From NCBI GenBank assembly GCA_009667805.1, contig CM019065.1, forward strand, positions 19,991,822 to 20,055,821: a DNA stretch of 64,000 nucleotides, written 5' to 3'. Below are positions 60,188-64,000 of the stretch, in pieces (within the stretch, counting starts at the first letter, position 1; each line of letters starts with the position of its first letter). The translations under genes and the position numbers were made by a program. This stretch comes from Leptobrachium leishanense. Taxonomy: Eukaryota; Chordata; Amphibia; Anura; Megophryidae. The notes under the pieces were generated by a model, which was not told the origin of the DNA, did not search any database, and saw only the letters and a list, made by a program, of their open reading frames with translations.

Positions 60188-62890
60188 ACATGGAATGATC
60201 AGTAACAGAATGATAAGTAATATAATGAATTAACATGGAATGATTAGTAACAGAATGATAAGTTATATAATGAATTAACATGGAATGATCAGTAACAGAA
60301 TGATAAGTAATATAATGAATTAACATGGAATGATCAGTAACAGAATGATAAGTAATATAATGAATTAACATGGAATGATCATTAACAGAATGATAAGTAA
60401 TATAATGAATTAACATGGAATGATCAGTAACAGAATGATAAGTAATATAATGAATTAACATGGAATGATCAGTAACAGTATGATAAGTAATATAATGAAT
60501 TAACGTGGAATGATCAGTAACAGAATGATAAGTAATATAATGAATTAACATGGAATGATCAGTAATAGAATGATAAGTATTATAATGAATTAACATGGAA
60601 TGATCAGTAACAGAATGATAAGTAATATAATGAATTAACACGGAATGATTAGTAACAGAATGATAAGTAATATAATGAATTAACATGGAATGATCAGTAA
60701 CAGAATGAAAAGTAATATAATGAATTAACATGGAATGATTAGTAAAGAATGATAAGTAATATAAGGAATTAACATGGAATGATCAGTAACAGAATGATAA
60801 GTAATATAATGAATTAACATGGAATGATCAGTAACAGAATGATAAGTAATATAATGAATTAACACGGAATGATCAGTAACAGAATGATAAGTAATATAAT
60901 GAATTAACATGGAATGATCAGTAACAGAATGATAAGTAATATAATGAATTAACACGAATGATTAGTAACAGAATGATAAGTAATATAATGAATTAACATG
61001 GAATGATCAGTGAAGAATGATAAGTAATATAATGAATTAACATGGAATGATCAGTAACAGAATGATAAGATATAAATGAATTAACATAGAATGATCAGTA
61101 ACAGAATGATTAGTAATATAATGAATTAACATGGAATGATCAGTAACAGAATGATAAATAATATAATGAATTAACAGAATGATCAGTAACAGAATGATAA
61201 GTAATATAATGAATTAACATGGAATGATCAGTAACAGAATGATAAGTAATATAATGAATTAACATGGAATGATCAGTAACAGAATGATAAGTAATATAAT
61301 GAATTAACATGGAATGATCAGTAACAGAATGATAAGTAATATAATGAATTAACATGGAATGATCAGTAACAGAATGATAAGTAATATAATGAATTAACAT
61401 AGAATGATCAGTAACAGAATGATAAGTAATATAATGAATTAACATAGAATGATCAGTAACAGAATGATAAGTAATATAATGAATTAACATAGAATGATCA
61501 GTAACAGAATGATAAGTAATATAATGAATTAACATGGAATGATCAGTTACAGAATGATAAGTAATATAATGAATTAACATGGAATGATCAGTAACAGAAT
61601 GATAAGTAATATAATGAATTAACATAGAATGATCAGTAACAGAATGATAAGTAATATAATGAATTAACATGGAATGATCAGTGACAGAATGATAAGTAAT
61701 ATAATGAATTAACCTGGAATGATCAGTAACAGAATGATAAGTAATATAATGAATTAACATAGAATGATCAGTAACAGAATGATTAGTAATATAATGAATT
61801 AACATGGAATGATCAGTAACAGAATGATAAGTAATATAATGAATTAACATGGAATGATCAGTAACAGAATGATAAGTAATATAATGAATTAACATGGAAT
61901 GATCAGTAACAGAATGATAAGTAATATAATGAATTAACATGGAATGATCAGTAACAGAATGATAAGTAATATAATGAATTAACATGAATGATCAGTAACA
62001 GAATGATAAGTAATATAATGAATTAACATGGAATGATCAGTAACAGAATGATAAGTAATATAATGAATTAACATAGAATGATCAGTAACAGAATGATAAG
62101 TAATATAATGAATTAACATGGAATGATCAGTAACAGAATGATAAGTAATATAATGAATTAACATGGAATGATCAGTAACAGAATGATAAGTAATATAATG
62201 AATTAACATAGAATGATCAGTAACAGAATGATAAGTAATATAATGAATTAACATAGAATGATCAGTAACAGAATGATAAGTAATATAATGAATTAACATA
62301 GAATGATCAGTAACAGAATGATAAGTAATATAATGAATTAACATGGATGATCAGTTACAGAATGATAAGTAATATAATGAATTAACATGGAATGATCAGT
62401 AACAGAATGATAAGTAATATATGAATTAACATGGAATGATCAGTAACACAATGATAAGTAATATAATGAATTAACATGGAATGATCAGTAACAGAATTAT
62501 AAGTAATATAATGAATTAACATGGAATGATCAGTAACAGAATGATAAGTAATATATGAATTAACACGGAATGATCAGTAACAGAATGATAAGTAATATAA
62601 TGAATTAACATGGAATGATCAGTAACAGAATGATAAGTATATAATGAATTAACACGGAATGATCAGTAACAGAATGATAAGTAATATAATGAATTAACAC
62701 GGAATGATCAGTAACAGAATGATAAGTAATATAATGAATTAACATGGAATGATCAGTAACAGAATGATAAGTAATATAATGAATTAACATGGAATGATCA
62801 GTAACAGAATGATAAGTAATATAATGAATTGACATGGAATGATCAGTAACAGAATGATAAGTAATATAATGAATTAACATGGAATGATCA
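60188..62890. repeat. 45-bp satellite array, block 4
   Basis: About 60 units, highly uniform, with 1-2-bp deletions at places such as 60745, 61015, 61984, 62344 and 62421 that break the minus-strand frame. Confidence 0.95.
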
Positions 62891-63240
62891 TTAACAGAGT
62901 TAATTAAAATAGAAAGAGCAGTAACAGATTTTTCAGAAAGGAAAATTTAGCAACAGAATGATAAGTATCAAATATAAATTATCCTAGAGTAATTAGTAAC
63001 ATAATGAAATAACATAAAATGAGCAGTAACAGGACGTTCAGTAATCAGCGAGTTGATATATAATGATGGTTAACAGAATTATCAGTAAAGGAATGTTCAG
63101 TAATCAGCGAGTTGACATAAAATGATGGTTAACAGAATTACAAGTAAAGGAATGGTTGGTGACAGAATGAATAGACATGTAACCAAAATAAAAATAATCA
63201 ATAGACAAGGAAAGATCAGACAGAGAATTATCAGACAGAC
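62891..63240. repeat. Degenerate edge of the 45-bp satellite
   Basis: Diverged pieces (GTAACAG, GAATGATAAG, AATCAGCGAGTTGA) fade out toward 63240. A 57-58-bp motif around CAGCGAGTTGA occurs twice (63045-63130). Confidence 0.7.
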
Positions 63241-64000
63241 GTTTGAGTATTATCAGGTGGTGACAGGATCGTGCACCTCTCAGATATTGTATCTTACTCG
63301 CTCACTCCTCATTTACTTAGTGTAACCAAGCAGCAGCATTTCCCAAAGACGCTGTTTATAAAGCAACGAGCACGTTCAGCATTAACCCCTTATGTGCAAT
63401 GTCAATTTAAATCATGTGATTATGTAACAAAACAGAAGCAGAAGAAGTGACAGGTTTTCCAGTGGGATATTCGTGTGAGTGGTCTGTGGAGACACAGCAT
63501 GTTGTATCAATGGTTCCACAGGGGGTTCCAGGCTGTACCCTAAGGCTTGGCCATCCTGCGCTGTGATAGCTGTAACATGGGGAATTTAACATCTCACTCC
63601 TGAGACTAAAAGACAAAACTGAATAAACATCTTTTTCACTTTTATTTTGTTGTGTTTTGTTTCATGAATGATATGACTCTGTATAAAACACTGACCTTGC
63701 TCCCTGCGTGGGACATGAGAAGGTGAGTAATGCCAGTGGTTTTGCTAGTTTTATATGTGAAAGAGAACAATGCTGCTCCCTTATAATTTTTTTTTTTTTT
63801 TTAAAGAATACATTTTTATTAATTTTTAAACAAGGGTACAGAAAAAAGGGGGAGGGGAAGGGTAAGAGGAGCACACAAAAAAAATATACATGCTAAACAA
63901 ACAGGTCTACACATCGCTCTTGGTAATCAAATTGGGAAACAATAAATTAATGTCAAAAGGCAGCATAATTGTGCCATTAAACAAGCATAACCCCAAGTGA
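63241..64000. other. Unassigned right edge
   Basis: Non-repetitive sequence with a T-run at 63788-63803. No gene or element recognised. Confidence 0.5.

Noticed and set aside
47871..62890. CRISPR-like direct repeat array
   Set aside because: There are no unique spacers between repeats; units are contiguous 45-mers in a vertebrate genome.

Overview
The window looks like nuclear DNA from an amphibian, most likely a frog. It holds spliced vomeronasal type-2 receptor (V2R) exons with long introns, no bacterial-style operons, and a dense mix of hAT, piggyBac-like, Tc1 and Harbinger-like DNA transposons, L2/CR1/L1-Tx1 LINE fragments, tRNA-like SINEs and very large tandem arrays. The species cannot be read from the sequence.

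Genes: one V2R gene on the minus strand appears complete and intact. Its six exons run from 40472 down to 19580, give 2604 nt of CDS (867 aa) and show no internal stop. Its fifth intron uses a GC-AG splice pair. A second V2R gene enters from the left edge: only its exon 1 (1929-2149, minus) is inside the window. The two genes are head-to-tail, as in an expanded receptor cluster.

Layout: 1-19.5 kb is intergenic. It contains several non-autonomous hAT elements with perfect 8-bp target duplications, an L2 insertion inside a 30-bp minisatellite, a Tc1 remnant, an L1/Tx1-like ORF1 remnant and a cluster of hammerhead-type repeats at 4.8-6.0 kb. One of these (5739-5816, minus) has every core nucleotide and stem of a type I hammerhead ribozyme. 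19.6-40.5 kb is the V2R gene; its introns carry nested transposons, including a LINE endonuclease ORF with a 2A-like motif. 41.9-44.5 kb is a GC-rich block of 216-bp tandem repeats and long palindromes. 44.5-47.9 kb is a 21-bp minisatellite of 161 copies that look identical. 47.9-62.9 kb is a 45-bp satellite array broken by a nested 1.5-kb insert, a 5.1-kb hAT transposon with a decayed transposase, an L2 tail and a CR1 fragment. The last kilobase is unassigned.

Recurring theme: five to six non-autonomous hAT-type elements each carry their own internal minisatellite, and four of those arrays plus the giant 21-bp array share a recognisable core motif. Very long ORFs across the arrays (up to 1169 codons) come from unit lengths divisible by three and are not proposed as genes.
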